Source of the DNA: Weissella confusa | GTDB lineage: Bacteria > Bacillota > Bacilli > Lactobacillales > Lactobacillaceae | Assembly: GCA_041871065.1 (NCBI GenBank) | Contig: CP168942.1 | Coordinates: 22,501-86,500 of the forward strand | DNA: 64,000 nt | Direction of reading: 5' to 3' | Part shown: positions 45,684 to 55,111 of the stretch, one piece after another | Position numbering within the stretch: position 1 is the stretch's first letter | Layout of the letters: each line of letters begins with the position of its first letter | The notes under the pieces: model-generated | What the model was told of the DNA's origin: nothing | Databases searched by the model: none | The model's input: the letters and a program-made list of their open reading frames with translations, nothing else | Made by a program: the position numbers and the translations under genes

Positions 45684-48095
45684 ATGCAACAAGACGATAA
45701 GGTAACTATGCTGAAAGACAGTTTTCTAGCCGAGTTGGAGGGGACTTTCGCAGTCAGTTTGGCAGATGCGACCGATTTGCAACGCTATCAAGCTTTGGCC
45801 ACGGTGGCCAAGAAGTTGATTGCTAGCAAGTGGCGTCGTACTAAGGAAAACTACCGAGACACCGGCGCAAAGCAGGTGTACTACTTCTCGATTGAATTTT
45901 TGCCAGGTCGTTATTTGCGTGCGAACCTGCTGAACCTAGGATTGTTGACGGAAGCAGAAGAAGTGATGCAAGACTTGGGTGTTGATTTCAACGCCTTGTT
46001 GGAAGCGGAAGTTGATCAAGGTTTGGGTAATGGTGGTTTGGGCCGTTTGGCATCAGACTTTATGGATGCCATGCCAAGTATCGAGCTTGCTGGAAACGGA
46101 AATGGTATTCGTTACCGTTACGGTTTGTTCCGCCAAGCCTTTGTGAATGGCTACCAAGTGGAATATCCAGATGATTGGTTGAAGAACGACAACATTTGGG
46201 AAGTTCGCCAAGACAGTGAAGCACAAGTTGTACACTACGGCGGTAGCGTCTACATGGCTGAAACGCCTGAAGGATTGCGTCCGGTTTACCAAGGCGGTGT
46301 TGATGTTTTGGCTGTGCCTTATGATACGGGGATGATTGGGGCCAACAATGATGTCGTTAACACGCTTCGCCTATGGTCTGCAGAAGTGCCAGAAGAGGTG
46401 CAAGTGTCGGTTTCTGAACGCAGTGTTCTGGAAAGTATTTCAGGTGAATTGTATCCTGATGACTCAAATGAAGAAGGGCGTCGCTTGCGCTTGCGTCAAG
46501 AGTACTTCTTCAGTTCAGCTGGTGTACAAAACATTATTAAGCACCACTTGGCAGATGGGTATTCACTACATTCATTGCCATTCCAAGTAGCCATCCACAT
46601 TAATGACACTCACCCAACGGTTGTGATTCCAGAAATGATGCGTATCTTGCTGGATGAACATGGTTTGAGCTGGGAAGAAGCATGGGGCATCACGACGCGT
46701 ACGGTTAGTTACACGAACCACACGTTGTTGGCTGAAGCATTGGAACGTTGGTCACAAGGCCTATTCCAAGCGGAATTGCCACGTTTGTTCCAATTGATTC
46801 AAGAAATTGATCGTCGTCACCGTTTGGCGGTTGCTAGCGAACACGGGGAAGATTTCGCTTGGCGTACGTCGCCATTGCAAGACGGTCAAGTTCACATGGC
46901 CCGTTTGGCAGCGATTGGATCACACGCCATTAATGGTGTGGCACCATTGCACAGTGAGTTGTTGAAGGACAAGGTGTTGCATGATTTCTACACGTTGTGG
47001 CCTGAAAAGTTCTCAAACAAGACGAATGGTATTACGCACCGTCGTTACATGCATGCAGCGAACGAATCTTTGTCAGCTTTGATTGATACGAAGATTGGCG
47101 AGAGTTGGCGTTCATTACCAAAGGACATTACCAAATTGAACAAGTTCGCAAAGGACGAGGACTTCTTGGCAGAGTTGCAGGACGTTAAGCACGAGAACAA
47201 GGTGCGCTTGGCCGAATGGGTTAAGCGTAACATGGGCTTGGAGTTGAACACGGATGCTATCTTTGATGTACAAATCAAGCGTTTGCACGCCTACAAGCGT
47301 CAATTGCTACACTTGCTCGGCATTTTGACGGATTACTTGGCGTTGAAGCATGACAAGAATGCTTACGTAGCGCCACGTGTTCACATCTTTGCCGCTAAGG
47401 CAGCGCCGTCATACTACTATGCCAAGCAAATCATTAAGGTGATTAATGAGGTTGCCAACATGGTCAACAACGATGCAGCGGTTAATCAAAAGATGCAAGT
47501 TGTCTTTATTCCAAACTATGGGGTATCGCTTGCTGAATTGATTATTCCGGCAGCTGATGTGTCTGAACAGATTTCAACAGCTGGTAAGGAAGCATCTGGC
47601 ACATCAAACATGAAGTTGATGGCCAACGGTGCCTTGCAATTGGCAACGATGGACGGGGCTAACATTGAAATTATTCGCGCAGCTGGTGAAGAAAACGCCT
47701 ACGCCTTTGGTATGGATACAGATACGGTTTACTCACACTATGAGAAGCACGATTATTCTGCCCAAGGTATTTATGACAACAACCCAGTTTTGCACCGTGT
47801 CTTGGATGCATTGATTGACGGTACGATTCCGAATATCGAAGAAGAAGGACGTGCTGTGTTTGATTCATTGATTCGTGATAACGACGAGTACTTTGTCTTG
47901 GGTGACTATGCCTCATACGTTGCGACGCAAACGCGTTTGGGTCAAGATTACCAAAACAAGACAGCTTGGACGCGTAAGGCGTTGGCAAATATTGCGGCAA
48001 GTGGGGAGTTCTCAGCTGACTACACAGTTGCTGAGTATGCTGATGAAATTTGGAATATTCCACACAAGGCGCTCGCACAACAAGAAAGCAAGTAA
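45684..48095 (+). CDS. glgP: Glycogen phosphorylase
   Basis: GT35 enzyme of 803 residues that releases glucose-1-phosphate from glycogen. The pyridoxal-phosphate site GTSNMKLMANGALQLATMDG and the GNGGLGRLASDFMDA block are intact. GAGGTGAG precedes the ATG. It lies 19 bases after glgA, so synthesis and breakdown are expressed together; flux must be set by enzyme control. Confidence 0.96.
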   Translation: MQQDDKVTMLKDSFLAELEGTFAVSLADATDLQRYQALATVAKKLIASKWRRTKENYRDTGAKQVYYFSIEFLPGRYLRANLLNLGLLTEAEEVMQDLGVDFNALLEAEVDQGLGNGGLGRLASDFMDAMPSIELAGNGNGIRYRYGLFRQAFVNGYQVEYPDDWLKNDNIWEVRQDSEAQVVHYGGSVYMAETPEGLRPVYQGGVDVLAVPYDTGMIGANNDVVNTLRLWSAEVPEEVQVSVSERSVLESISGELYPDDSNEEGRRLRLRQEYFFSSAGVQNIIKHHLADGYSLHSLPFQVAIHINDTHPTVVIPEMMRILLDEHGLSWEEAWGITTRTVSYTNHTLLAEALERWSQGLFQAELPRLFQLIQEIDRRHRLAVASEHGEDFAWRTSPLQDGQVHMARLAAIGSHAINGVAPLHSELLKDKVLHDFYTLWPEKFSNKTNGITHRRYMHAANESLSALIDTKIGESWRSLPKDITKLNKFAKDEDFLAELQDVKHENKVRLAEWVKRNMGLELNTDAIFDVQIKRLHAYKRQLLHLLGILTDYLALKHDKNAYVAPRVHIFAAKAAPSYYYAKQIIKVINEVANMVNNDAAVNQKMQVVFIPNYGVSLAELIIPAADVSEQISTAGKEASGTSNMKLMANGALQLATMDGANIEIIRAAGEENAYAFGMDTDTVYSHYEKHDYSAQGIYDNNPVLHRVLDALIDGTIPNIEEEGRAVFDSLIRDNDEYFVLGDYASYVATQTRLGQDYQNKTAWTRKALANIAASGEFSADYTVAEYADEIWNIPHKALAQQESK

Positions 48096-48107
48096 GGTGT
48101 GACCACG

Positions 48108-49790
48108 ATGGAGTTTGATTCATTTTTGGTCGCGAACCGCGATCCGTTTGGAGCAGTTATTGTTGGCGAAACTATTACGTTGCATACGCAAGGTCATGCT
48201 GAAGAAGTGCGTCTGCGTGTTTACGATGACGAAACGGGCAAGGTCACTTGGTACGATTTGCATGAAGAAGACGAGGATAATTGGGTTGTTGAAATTTCAG
48301 CAGCCCATGCCGGTCTGCTCTACTATCGTTTCGAAGTAATCGATGGCTATAACCAGTACTGGTTGGCCGCGCAAGGAAATAACCTGGGTGGCGCAGCTGA
48401 AGTTTATGGTATGCACCATGCGTCAATTCCTGACTTCCAAATTACGGTGATGGCCGAATTGGAAGAGTTGCCAGAATGGTATCAGGAGGCGCGCTTCTAT
48501 CACATCTTCGTTGACCGTTTTAACAACGGAAACAAAGACATGCACGTCAACAATCCGAAGCCGAATTTGTTCATTTACGCGAATAAGCGTGATACGCCAT
48601 TCTATGTGCGTGATAAGCAAGGTGAGATTGCCCGTTGGGAATTCTTTGGTGGTAACTTCCAAGGAATCGCAGAAAAGCTAGATTACATTCTAGAATTGGG
48701 ATGTAACGCTATCTATCTGAGCCCGATTTTTGAAGCTAATTCAAATCACCGTTATGACACGTCAGACTATCTGGCGCTAGATCCTATCTTGGGTGATGAA
48801 GATGACTTCAAGTTTTTGTTAGATGAGGCGCACAAGCGGGGGATGCATATCATTTTGGATGGTGTGTTTAATCACGTTGGACAGTATTCGCGCTACTTTA
48901 ACAAGGACGGCCACTTTAAGGAGCCGGGGGCGTATCAAGGCCCATCATCAAAGTATTATCACTGGTTTGATTTCACAGACTTCCCAGATGAGTACAACTC
49001 ATGGTGGGGTGTGAAGGATTTGCCCGTGATTAATAAAAGTGAAGCGAGTTATCGTAAGTTTATTTACGGTGATAAGGATTCGGTCATTAATCACTGGAAT
49101 AACTTTGGTGTCGACGGTTGGCGTTTGGACGTGGCCGACGAATTGCCGGATGATTTCATTGCCGGTATTCGTGATCAGATGAGTAAAGAACAAGTATTGA
49201 TTGGAGAGGTTTGGGAAGATGCATCGAACAAGGTTGCTTATGACCAACGCCGTCAATACTTGCTCGGTGGTGGGTTGCAAGCAACCATGCATTATCCTTT
49301 GCGAAACCTGATTCTGGATTTCATGCTAGAAGAAATCGATGCACGTGTCTTTACGACTGTGTTGATGACATTGGAGTCTAACTACCCAAAGAATGCCTTT
49401 TTCGGGGCGTTTACGAACATGGGAACATACGACACAAAGCGTTTGTTCACTGAAATGGGTGAAGACGAAGAGAAGCTGAAGCGTGCGATTGAATTGTGGC
49501 TGACGATGCCTGGTGTACCATGTGTTTACTACGGTGATGAGATGGGGATGACGGGTGGCAAGGATCCGGAAAACCGTGGCTACTTCCCTTGGGATGAGCC
49601 GCGCGGTGAAATTTTCAACAAGTTCCAACGTTTGCTACAATCACGACCAACGTGGTGGCAATCAGCGGATTGGTTTGAATGCCACGCGATCGATTCAGAT
49701 ACACTTATTTATGCCTTCCACAAGGATGGGCAGCACGAAATGATGCAATTTAGTCGCAAGACTGGGTTAGCTATTATTAAGCAACAATAA
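48108..49790 (+). CDS. GH13 debranching-type alpha-glucosidase (neopullulanase/amylopullulanase-like)
   Basis: Intracellular GH13 protein of 560 residues with an N-terminal beta-sandwich (about 1-115) as in neopullulanase and cyclomaltodextrinase. Catalytic barrel regions: DGVFNHVG, DGWRLDVADE (nucleophile Asp), IGEVWEDAS (acid Glu) and FGAFTNMGTYDTKR, where the usual final NHD reads TNMGTYD; this fits the neopullulanase group, though that last site deserves checking. I choose ATG 48108 behind AAGGTG; a GTG nine bases upstream is possible. As last gene of the glg operon it is likely to act on branched dextrins left by GlgP. Confidence 0.85.
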   Translation: MEFDSFLVANRDPFGAVIVGETITLHTQGHAEEVRLRVYDDETGKVTWYDLHEEDEDNWVVEISAAHAGLLYYRFEVIDGYNQYWLAAQGNNLGGAAEVYGMHHASIPDFQITVMAELEELPEWYQEARFYHIFVDRFNNGNKDMHVNNPKPNLFIYANKRDTPFYVRDKQGEIARWEFFGGNFQGIAEKLDYILELGCNAIYLSPIFEANSNHRYDTSDYLALDPILGDEDDFKFLLDEAHKRGMHIILDGVFNHVGQYSRYFNKDGHFKEPGAYQGPSSKYYHWFDFTDFPDEYNSWWGVKDLPVINKSEASYRKFIYGDKDSVINHWNNFGVDGWRLDVADELPDDFIAGIRDQMSKEQVLIGEVWEDASNKVAYDQRRQYLLGGGLQATMHYPLRNLILDFMLEEIDARVFTTVLMTLESNYPKNAFFGAFTNMGTYDTKRLFTEMGEDEEKLKRAIELWLTMPGVPCVYYGDEMGMTGGKDPENRGYFPWDEPRGEIFNKFQRLLQSRPTWWQSADWFECHAIDSDTLIYAFHKDGQHEMMQFSRKTGLAIIKQQ

Positions 49791-49794
49791 TTAG

Positions 49795-49832
49795 AAGAGG
49801 TGTAACGTTCTGAGCGTTGCACCTCTTTTTTG
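49795..49832 (+). terminator. Terminator of the glycogen operon
   Basis: A 13-bp stem with one G-U pair (49795-49807 with 49815-49827), a 7-nt loop and a T run. Confidence 0.93.
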
Positions 49833-49930
49833 TGTTTGTGCGTAGTGTCGTGCTAGCGCACGAATCGTTTTGGAAAATTTCCATTTAACGTAAAAAATAA
49901 GCAAGCCTAAATCCTAGTCACCACGTACTA

Positions 49931-49936
49931 TATAAT
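49931..49936 (+). promoter_or_regulatory. Possible -10 of the TraX-like gene
   Basis: TATAAT about 40 bases before the start codon, without a convincing -35. Confidence 0.4.
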
Positions 49937-49976
49937 GTATAGTATTGTTCAAATAAAGGTATACGGAGAGATTGTG

Positions 49977-50786
49977 ATGCTTGATAAGTTACAAGAGAAG
50001 TATGGGTTGACGAGTTTTACGCTTAAAATGATTGGAATTGTGTTGATGGTCGCTGACCACACACATGAAATGTTTAGTTATGTTGGCGCACCAGATTGGT
50101 TGAATATGTTGGGTCGTATTGTAGCGCCAATCTTCTTGTTCCTGGCAGCTGAAGGGTTCCACTACACGCACAGTCGCGTTGGTTATTTGCGTAATCTGTT
50201 GATTGGCTTCTGGATTACCAATGTGATGATCATGGTCTTGCAACAAGCTTTGCCAAATGATCATGTGGTGATGATTAATTCAATTTTCGGAACATTGTTT
50301 TTGACGATTATTGCCATGTGGACTTGGGATAGTTTGAAGCACCCTAAGCAAGACCCAAAGCGCTTTGCATGGGGAATGTTGGGATTGGCCTTCTTGGTGT
50401 TCGGACCAGTTCTAGCGTTGTCATTATTGAACGTCGCATCAGCAAGCCAAAACATGTTTTTGATTATCTTGAGTTCAAGTGTTATCCCAACTGCGTTGAC
50501 AGTTGAAGGCGGTATCGGTTGGATTTTGCTTGGCCTAGTCTTCCACATTTTCCGCGATAAGCGCTGGATTGGTTTGACGATTTTCGTCATCTTTAGCTTG
50601 TTCTTGTTGTGGCAATCAGCCATGCACGGCTTTAGTGACTACCAATGGATGATGATTTTTGCCACACCTTTGCTTGCGTTGTACAACGGTAAGCAAGGTC
50701 GTAAAGACAAGTGGTTCTTCTACATCTTTTACCCAACGCACATTGCTGTTTTGTACATTATTTCAACGGTATTTTTTGCCCACTAA
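49977..50786 (+). CDS. TraX-family membrane protein
   Basis: A 269-residue protein with about eight membrane helices, of the TraX family (F-pilin acetylation protein relatives found on many Firmicute chromosomes). The conserved VADHTHEMF and LGRIVAPIFLFLAAEGFHYT segments and the C-terminal KDKWFFYIFYPTHIAVLYII are typical. I choose ATG 49977 behind GGAGAG. No conjugation genes are near, so this is a chromosomal homologue of unknown function, probably an acyltransferase-like membrane enzyme. Confidence 0.85.
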   Translation: MLDKLQEKYGLTSFTLKMIGIVLMVADHTHEMFSYVGAPDWLNMLGRIVAPIFLFLAAEGFHYTHSRVGYLRNLLIGFWITNVMIMVLQQALPNDHVVMINSIFGTLFLTIIAMWTWDSLKHPKQDPKRFAWGMLGLAFLVFGPVLALSLLNVASASQNMFLIILSSSVIPTALTVEGGIGWILLGLVFHIFRDKRWIGLTIFVIFSLFLLWQSAMHGFSDYQWMMIFATPLLALYNGKQGRKDKWFFYIFYPTHIAVLYIISTVFFAH

Positions 50787-50812
50787 TCCGGGAAATAGGG
50801 TAAAATATTTGT

Positions 50813-51002
50813 ATAAAGCAGACTGAGAATGTCGGAGGTTTTTGACCTCCGATGTGACCAAGTCGCCCTTATCAGGTGCGTCTTTGGTCTTACGCCTGAC
50901 TGAAGTCAGGTGTTTTAGACCAACAGCTGCTGTGATTAATAAAGGCATTAACAGGGTAGGGTCATCGTGGCTCTGCCCCTTTCGTGCGTTTAACGCACGT
51001 TT
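50813..51002 (+). ncRNA. Structured leader or small RNA upstream of pth
   Basis: About 190 nt with no open frame. Elements in order: an 8-bp hairpin GTCGGAGGT/ACCTCCGA around 50831-50853; an outer TTGGTCT/AGACCAA stem (50884-50922) enclosing CCTGAC, TGAA, GTCAGG; GGGTAG/CTGCCC (50954-50959 with 50973-50978); and a final hairpin CGTGCG/CGCACG (50983-50999) just before the pth ribosome site with only three Ts after it. GCAGA at 50818-50822 can pair with TCTGC at 50972-50976, competing with the GGGTAG stem. A TAAAAT -10 at 50801-50806 with TTGCCC 19 bp upstream may start it. It fits no riboswitch I recognise; a 6S-like RNA or pth leader are possible. Confidence 0.5.
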
Positions 51003-51021
51003 CAAATAGGAGATGATACTG

Positions 51022-51588
51022 ATGAAGATGATTGTTGGTTTGGGAAACATTGGTAAGGAATACGACCGTACGCGTCACAACATTGGCTTTATGACAGTTG
51101 ATGCGTTGGCAGATAAGTACAGTGCATCATTTAAGCAAGATGGGGCACACAATGCATTTGTAGCTGATGTGCGTATTGATGGCGAGAAGGTTTTGTTGGT
51201 GAAGCCAACGACTTACATGAATGATTCAGGCCGTGCGGTTCGTCCGTTGATGGATTACTACGATTTGGACATCGCCGACTTGCTGGTTGTACAAGATGAT
51301 ATGGATATGGATCTTGGCCGTTTGCGCTTGCGTCAAAAGGGTTCAGCCGGTGGTCACAACGGCATTAAGAGTATTGCGCAACACTTGGACACGCAAACTT
51401 TCAATCGTTTGAAGTTCGGTATTGGACACCCTGCTCACGTACAAAAGGCGGTTGTAGACTTTGTGTTGGGCAAGTTCGGTAAGGACGAAGAGCCGGAGAT
51501 GCTTGGTGGTATTGATAAGTCACTAGATATCTTTGAGGCGTTCGCATCTGGGGCTGACATGCCAACATTGATGAACAAGTTTAACTAA
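51022..51588 (+). CDS. pth: Peptidyl-tRNA hydrolase
   Basis: Releases tRNA from stalled peptidyl-tRNA. The protein is 188 residues with VGLGNIGKEYDRTRHNIGF (catalytic His), PTTYMNDSGRAV and the DDMDMDLGRLRLRQKGS, GGHNG block. I choose ATG 51022 because AGGAG is nine bases upstream; the earlier ATG directly abuts that AGGAG. It begins the pth-mfd block that is conserved with Bacillus, 11 bases before mfd. Confidence 0.95.
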   Translation: MKMIVGLGNIGKEYDRTRHNIGFMTVDALADKYSASFKQDGAHNAFVADVRIDGEKVLLVKPTTYMNDSGRAVRPLMDYYDLDIADLLVVQDDMDMDLGRLRLRQKGSAGGHNGIKSIAQHLDTQTFNRLKFGIGHPAHVQKAVVDFVLGKFGKDEEPEMLGGIDKSLDIFEAFASGADMPTLMNKFN

Positions 51589-51598
51589 GAGGTACAGC

Positions 51599-54500
51599 AT
51601 GGAAATTACAGGTCTACTTCAGCAAGATGCTGAGTTTCAACAACTCGCATCAGGGCTGAAAAAAGGTGGCCGTCATTTGATGACCGGGATTTCCGGCACC
51701 GCGCGCACGGTGTATTTGGCGGCATTACAACAAGAAACCCAACGCCCAATGGTTGTGGTTGGTGATAGTCAGTTTCACGCAGATCAATTAGCTGAAGATT
51801 TGGCCGCCATGTTGGGTGATGAACACGTCGCGGTTTTCCCGGCTGAGGAAACGTTATCTGCAGAAGTGGCTGTGACGTCATTGGATACGCGATTGGCGCG
51901 TGTGCAAGCGTTGCACCTATTGCTAACTGATCCGCAGGCAGTGGTTGTGACTGGCGTTGCGGGTGTCATGCGATACTTGCCACCAGTTAAGGCCTTTGCG
52001 GATGCTGCGATTACGCTTGATTTCGACCATGATTATGAATTGGCTGAGCTACAGGCGAAGCTAGTGCAGATGGGCTATCAGCGCAACGGTTCAGTTGAAC
52101 AACCTGGTGAATTCGCTGTGCGTGGTTCAATTGTTGATATTTATCCGTTGGATGCTGACAATCCGGTACGTTTGGACTTCTTTGACACGGCATTGGATTC
52201 ACTGCGTAGTTTTGACGCGGAAACGCAACGTAGTCTAGAAAACTTGGACAGCATCACGATTTTGCCAGCGACAGATTTGGTAATTGATGCAGACGATTTG
52301 GCAACAGCCACGACGAATTTGGAAGTTGCCATGACGGAAGCCCGCGACAAGTTGGACGGTGCTGATAAGCGTCATTTGACTGAAGCGATGAGTCCATTGT
52401 TGTCGATGATGAGCCAAGGTGGTTTGCTACCAGAAATTCGTCAATATTTGCATATTCTTTATCCAGATGCGGTGAGTTTGTTAGATTATTTTCCAGCTGA
52501 TGGTATTGCAGTGTTTGATGATTACCCACGTGCATTGGAAAATGCGGATCAAATCACGTTGGACAACCAAAATTGGTGGACTGATGAGATGGCTGAGCAA
52601 CGTGTTTTGCCAGATCCTGATTTGGGCTGGCAACTGGCTGATTTGGCGCGTGATGTGCAACAAGCTAGTTTGGTCTTCTCGCCATTGCAACGTGGAATTG
52701 GCCAATTGCGTCAGGCAAGTTTGACGAATTTGACGGTTCGTCCAGCACAACAGTTCTTTGGTCAAATGCCAATGTTGAAGAGTGAGGTAGCGCGCTGGCA
52801 GAAGTCAGGCGAAACGATTATCTTTTTGACGAATACAACCGAGCGACAAGCTAAGTTGGTGCAAACGTTGGCTGATTTTGGCGTCAAAATCAATGAGGTG
52901 GCGCCGGATGCTTTGGCGCCCGGTCGAACCCAAGTGACGACCATGCCACTGAGTGCTGGTTTTGAATTGCCAGCGCAAAAGTTGATTGTGTTGACGGAGC
53001 GTGAATTGTTCCAGCAAGTTCGTAAGAAGGCTCCGAAGCGTCAAACGCTATCAAACGCGGAACGTATTAAGAGTTATAACGAACTAAAGCCCGGTGATTA
53101 TGTTGTTCACGTGAACCACGGTGTCGGTGTCTACGAAGGCATGCAGACGATTGAAAATCGTGGCGTTAAGCAGGATTACATTACGATTGCCTACCAAAAG
53201 GATGCGAAGATTTTCATCCCAGTCACGCAATTGGATCTGGTGCAAAAGTATGTCGGCGCCGCTGAGAAGGCCCCTAAGATTAATAAGTTGGGTGGCACGG
53301 AATGGCAGAAGGCGAAGGCGAAGGTTGCCAAGAAGGTTGAAGACATTGCGGATGAATTGCTCCAGCTATATGCCGAGCGTGAATTGAAGCAAGGTTATGC
53401 CTTCGCACCAGATGATGATGTCATTCGTGCCTTTGAAGATGCGTTCCCATACCCAGAAACACCTGATCAAATTCGCTCGACGAAGGAAATCAAGGCCGAT
53501 ATGGAAAAGTCACGTCCGATGGACCGCTTGTTGGTCGGGGATGTTGGTTTTGGTAAGACGGAAGTTGCTTTGCGTGCAGCCTTTAAGGCGGTGCACGATG
53601 GTAAGCAAGTTGCGATGCTGGTACCAACGACGATTTTGGCCCAACAACACTACGAATCAATGTTGAGTCGTTTTGAGGGATTTGGTGTTAACGTGGCCAT
53701 CATGTCTCGTTTCCAAACGAAGAAACAAATGGACGAAACGAAGGAAGGATTGAAGAATCACACAATTGATGTGGTTGTCGGTACCCACCGAATTTTGTCT
53801 AAGGATATCGAGTTTGGTGATTTGGGACTCTTGATTATCGATGAGGAACAGCGCTTTGGTGTGAAGCACAAGGAACGTTTGAAGGCGTTGCAAACGAACG
53901 TCGATGTTTTGACGCTAACGGCCACGCCAATCCCACGTACTTTGAACATGGCAATGGTTGGTGTCCGTGATTTGTCTGTCATTGAGACGCCACCTGCAAA
54001 TCGTTATCCTATTCAAACGTATGTGATGGAGCAAAATGGTCGTGTGACGGCGAGTGCGATCGAACGAGAAATGGCACGTGGCGGTCAAACGTATTATCTC
54101 CACAACCGTGTGGAAGATATCGAGCAAGTCACGGCGATGATTGAGTCGTTGGTACCAGATGCGCGTGTTGGATATATCCACGGCCAAATGACTGAGGCGC
54201 AAATGGAAGGAATTCTGGTTGATTTCATTAACCGTGAATATGATGTGCTGGTGACGACGACCATTATCGAAACTGGTGTGGATATTCCGAATGCGAATAC
54301 GTTGTTTGTTGAAAATGCTGATCACATGGGCTTGGCGCAACTTTATCAGTTGCGTGGCCGTGTTGGTCGTTCAAACAACATTGCCTATGCCTACTTCACC
54401 TATCCGGGAACCCGTTCATTGAACGAAGAAAGTGAAAAGCGTTTGACGGCCATTCGTGATTTCACGGAGCTGGGTTCTGGCTTTAAGATTGCGATGCGTG

Positions 54501-55111
54501 ATTTGTCGATTCGTGGTGCGGGTGACTTACTTGGTCAATCACAGCACGGCTTCATTAATGCGGTTGGATATGATTTGTACACGCAAATGTTGAATGAAGC
54601 AGTTGCCGAAAAGCAAGGTAAGCGTAAGCAAACGTTCGATGCCGAACTTGATGTTCAAGTTGAAGCGTACTTGCCGGCTGACTATGTGGCGGATGGCCCA
54701 CAAAAGATTGATTTGTATCAACGTATTCGTAAGGCTAAGACATCAGCTGAGTTCGAAGAAATTGAAGATGATTTGTTGGATCGCTTTGGTGAATTGCCAG
54801 AAGCTGCGCAACGTTTGTTGTTGGTTGGACGTCTTAAGGCGGCAGCTGACCGCGTTGGTATTGCAACGATTCGTCGTGACTTCAAGCGTCAAAACATTTT
54901 GGTTGTGACGTTCGATGCCCGTTCAAAGTTTACGGCGCAACAATTTACCCAAGCGTTGGCACTAGCCAAGGTGCGTGGTCAGGTTGTTGTGCCAGATCCA
55001 GTGAAGGCTGAAGTGCCAATTCAACCAAACCAAACGGCTGAAGAATGGCTAACAGGCTTGTTGACGGTGTTTAATACGCTAGCTCCTGAAGAAGGAGTTG
55101 CCAATGCCTAA
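51599..55111 (+). CDS. mfd: Transcription-repair coupling factor Mfd
   Basis: A 1170-residue ATP-dependent translocase that removes RNA polymerase stalled at DNA lesions and recruits UvrA. In order: UvrB-like domains 1-2, RNA polymerase interaction domain (YVVHVNHGVGVYEG), helicase core with GDVGFGKTEVA (Walker A) and DEEQRFGVKHKE (DEEQ motif), TRG motif, and C-terminal domain 7. AGAGGT precedes the ATG. The length is that of the family. The stop overlaps the next start by 8 bases. I see no cysteine in the protein. Confidence 0.97.
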   Translation: MEITGLLQQDAEFQQLASGLKKGGRHLMTGISGTARTVYLAALQQETQRPMVVVGDSQFHADQLAEDLAAMLGDEHVAVFPAEETLSAEVAVTSLDTRLARVQALHLLLTDPQAVVVTGVAGVMRYLPPVKAFADAAITLDFDHDYELAELQAKLVQMGYQRNGSVEQPGEFAVRGSIVDIYPLDADNPVRLDFFDTALDSLRSFDAETQRSLENLDSITILPATDLVIDADDLATATTNLEVAMTEARDKLDGADKRHLTEAMSPLLSMMSQGGLLPEIRQYLHILYPDAVSLLDYFPADGIAVFDDYPRALENADQITLDNQNWWTDEMAEQRVLPDPDLGWQLADLARDVQQASLVFSPLQRGIGQLRQASLTNLTVRPAQQFFGQMPMLKSEVARWQKSGETIIFLTNTTERQAKLVQTLADFGVKINEVAPDALAPGRTQVTTMPLSAGFELPAQKLIVLTERELFQQVRKKAPKRQTLSNAERIKSYNELKPGDYVVHVNHGVGVYEGMQTIENRGVKQDYITIAYQKDAKIFIPVTQLDLVQKYVGAAEKAPKINKLGGTEWQKAKAKVAKKVEDIADELLQLYAERELKQGYAFAPDDDVIRAFEDAFPYPETPDQIRSTKEIKADMEKSRPMDRLLVGDVGFGKTEVALRAAFKAVHDGKQVAMLVPTTILAQQHYESMLSRFEGFGVNVAIMSRFQTKKQMDETKEGLKNHTIDVVVGTHRILSKDIEFGDLGLLIIDEEQRFGVKHKERLKALQTNVDVLTLTATPIPRTLNMAMVGVRDLSVIETPPANRYPIQTYVMEQNGRVTASAIEREMARGGQTYYLHNRVEDIEQVTAMIESLVPDARVGYIHGQMTEAQMEGILVDFINREYDVLVTTTIIETGVDIPNANTLFVENADHMGLAQLYQLRGRVGRSNNIAYAYFTYPGTRSLNEESEKRLTAIRDFTELGSGFKIAMRDLSIRGAGDLLGQSQHGFINAVGYDLYTQMLNEAVAEKQGKRKQTFDAELDVQVEAYLPADYVADGPQKIDLYQRIRKAKTSAEFEEIEDDLLDRFGELPEAAQRLLLVGRLKAAADRVGIATIRRDFKRQNILVVTFDARSKFTAQQFTQALALAKVRGQVVVPDPVKAEVPIQPNQTAEEWLTGLLTVFNTLAPEEGVANA

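Noticed and set aside
50813-51002. T-box leader, because of AACAGGGTAGGG
   Set aside because: The T-box core and specifier stem are absent and the downstream gene is pth, not an aminoacyl-tRNA synthetase or amino acid gene.
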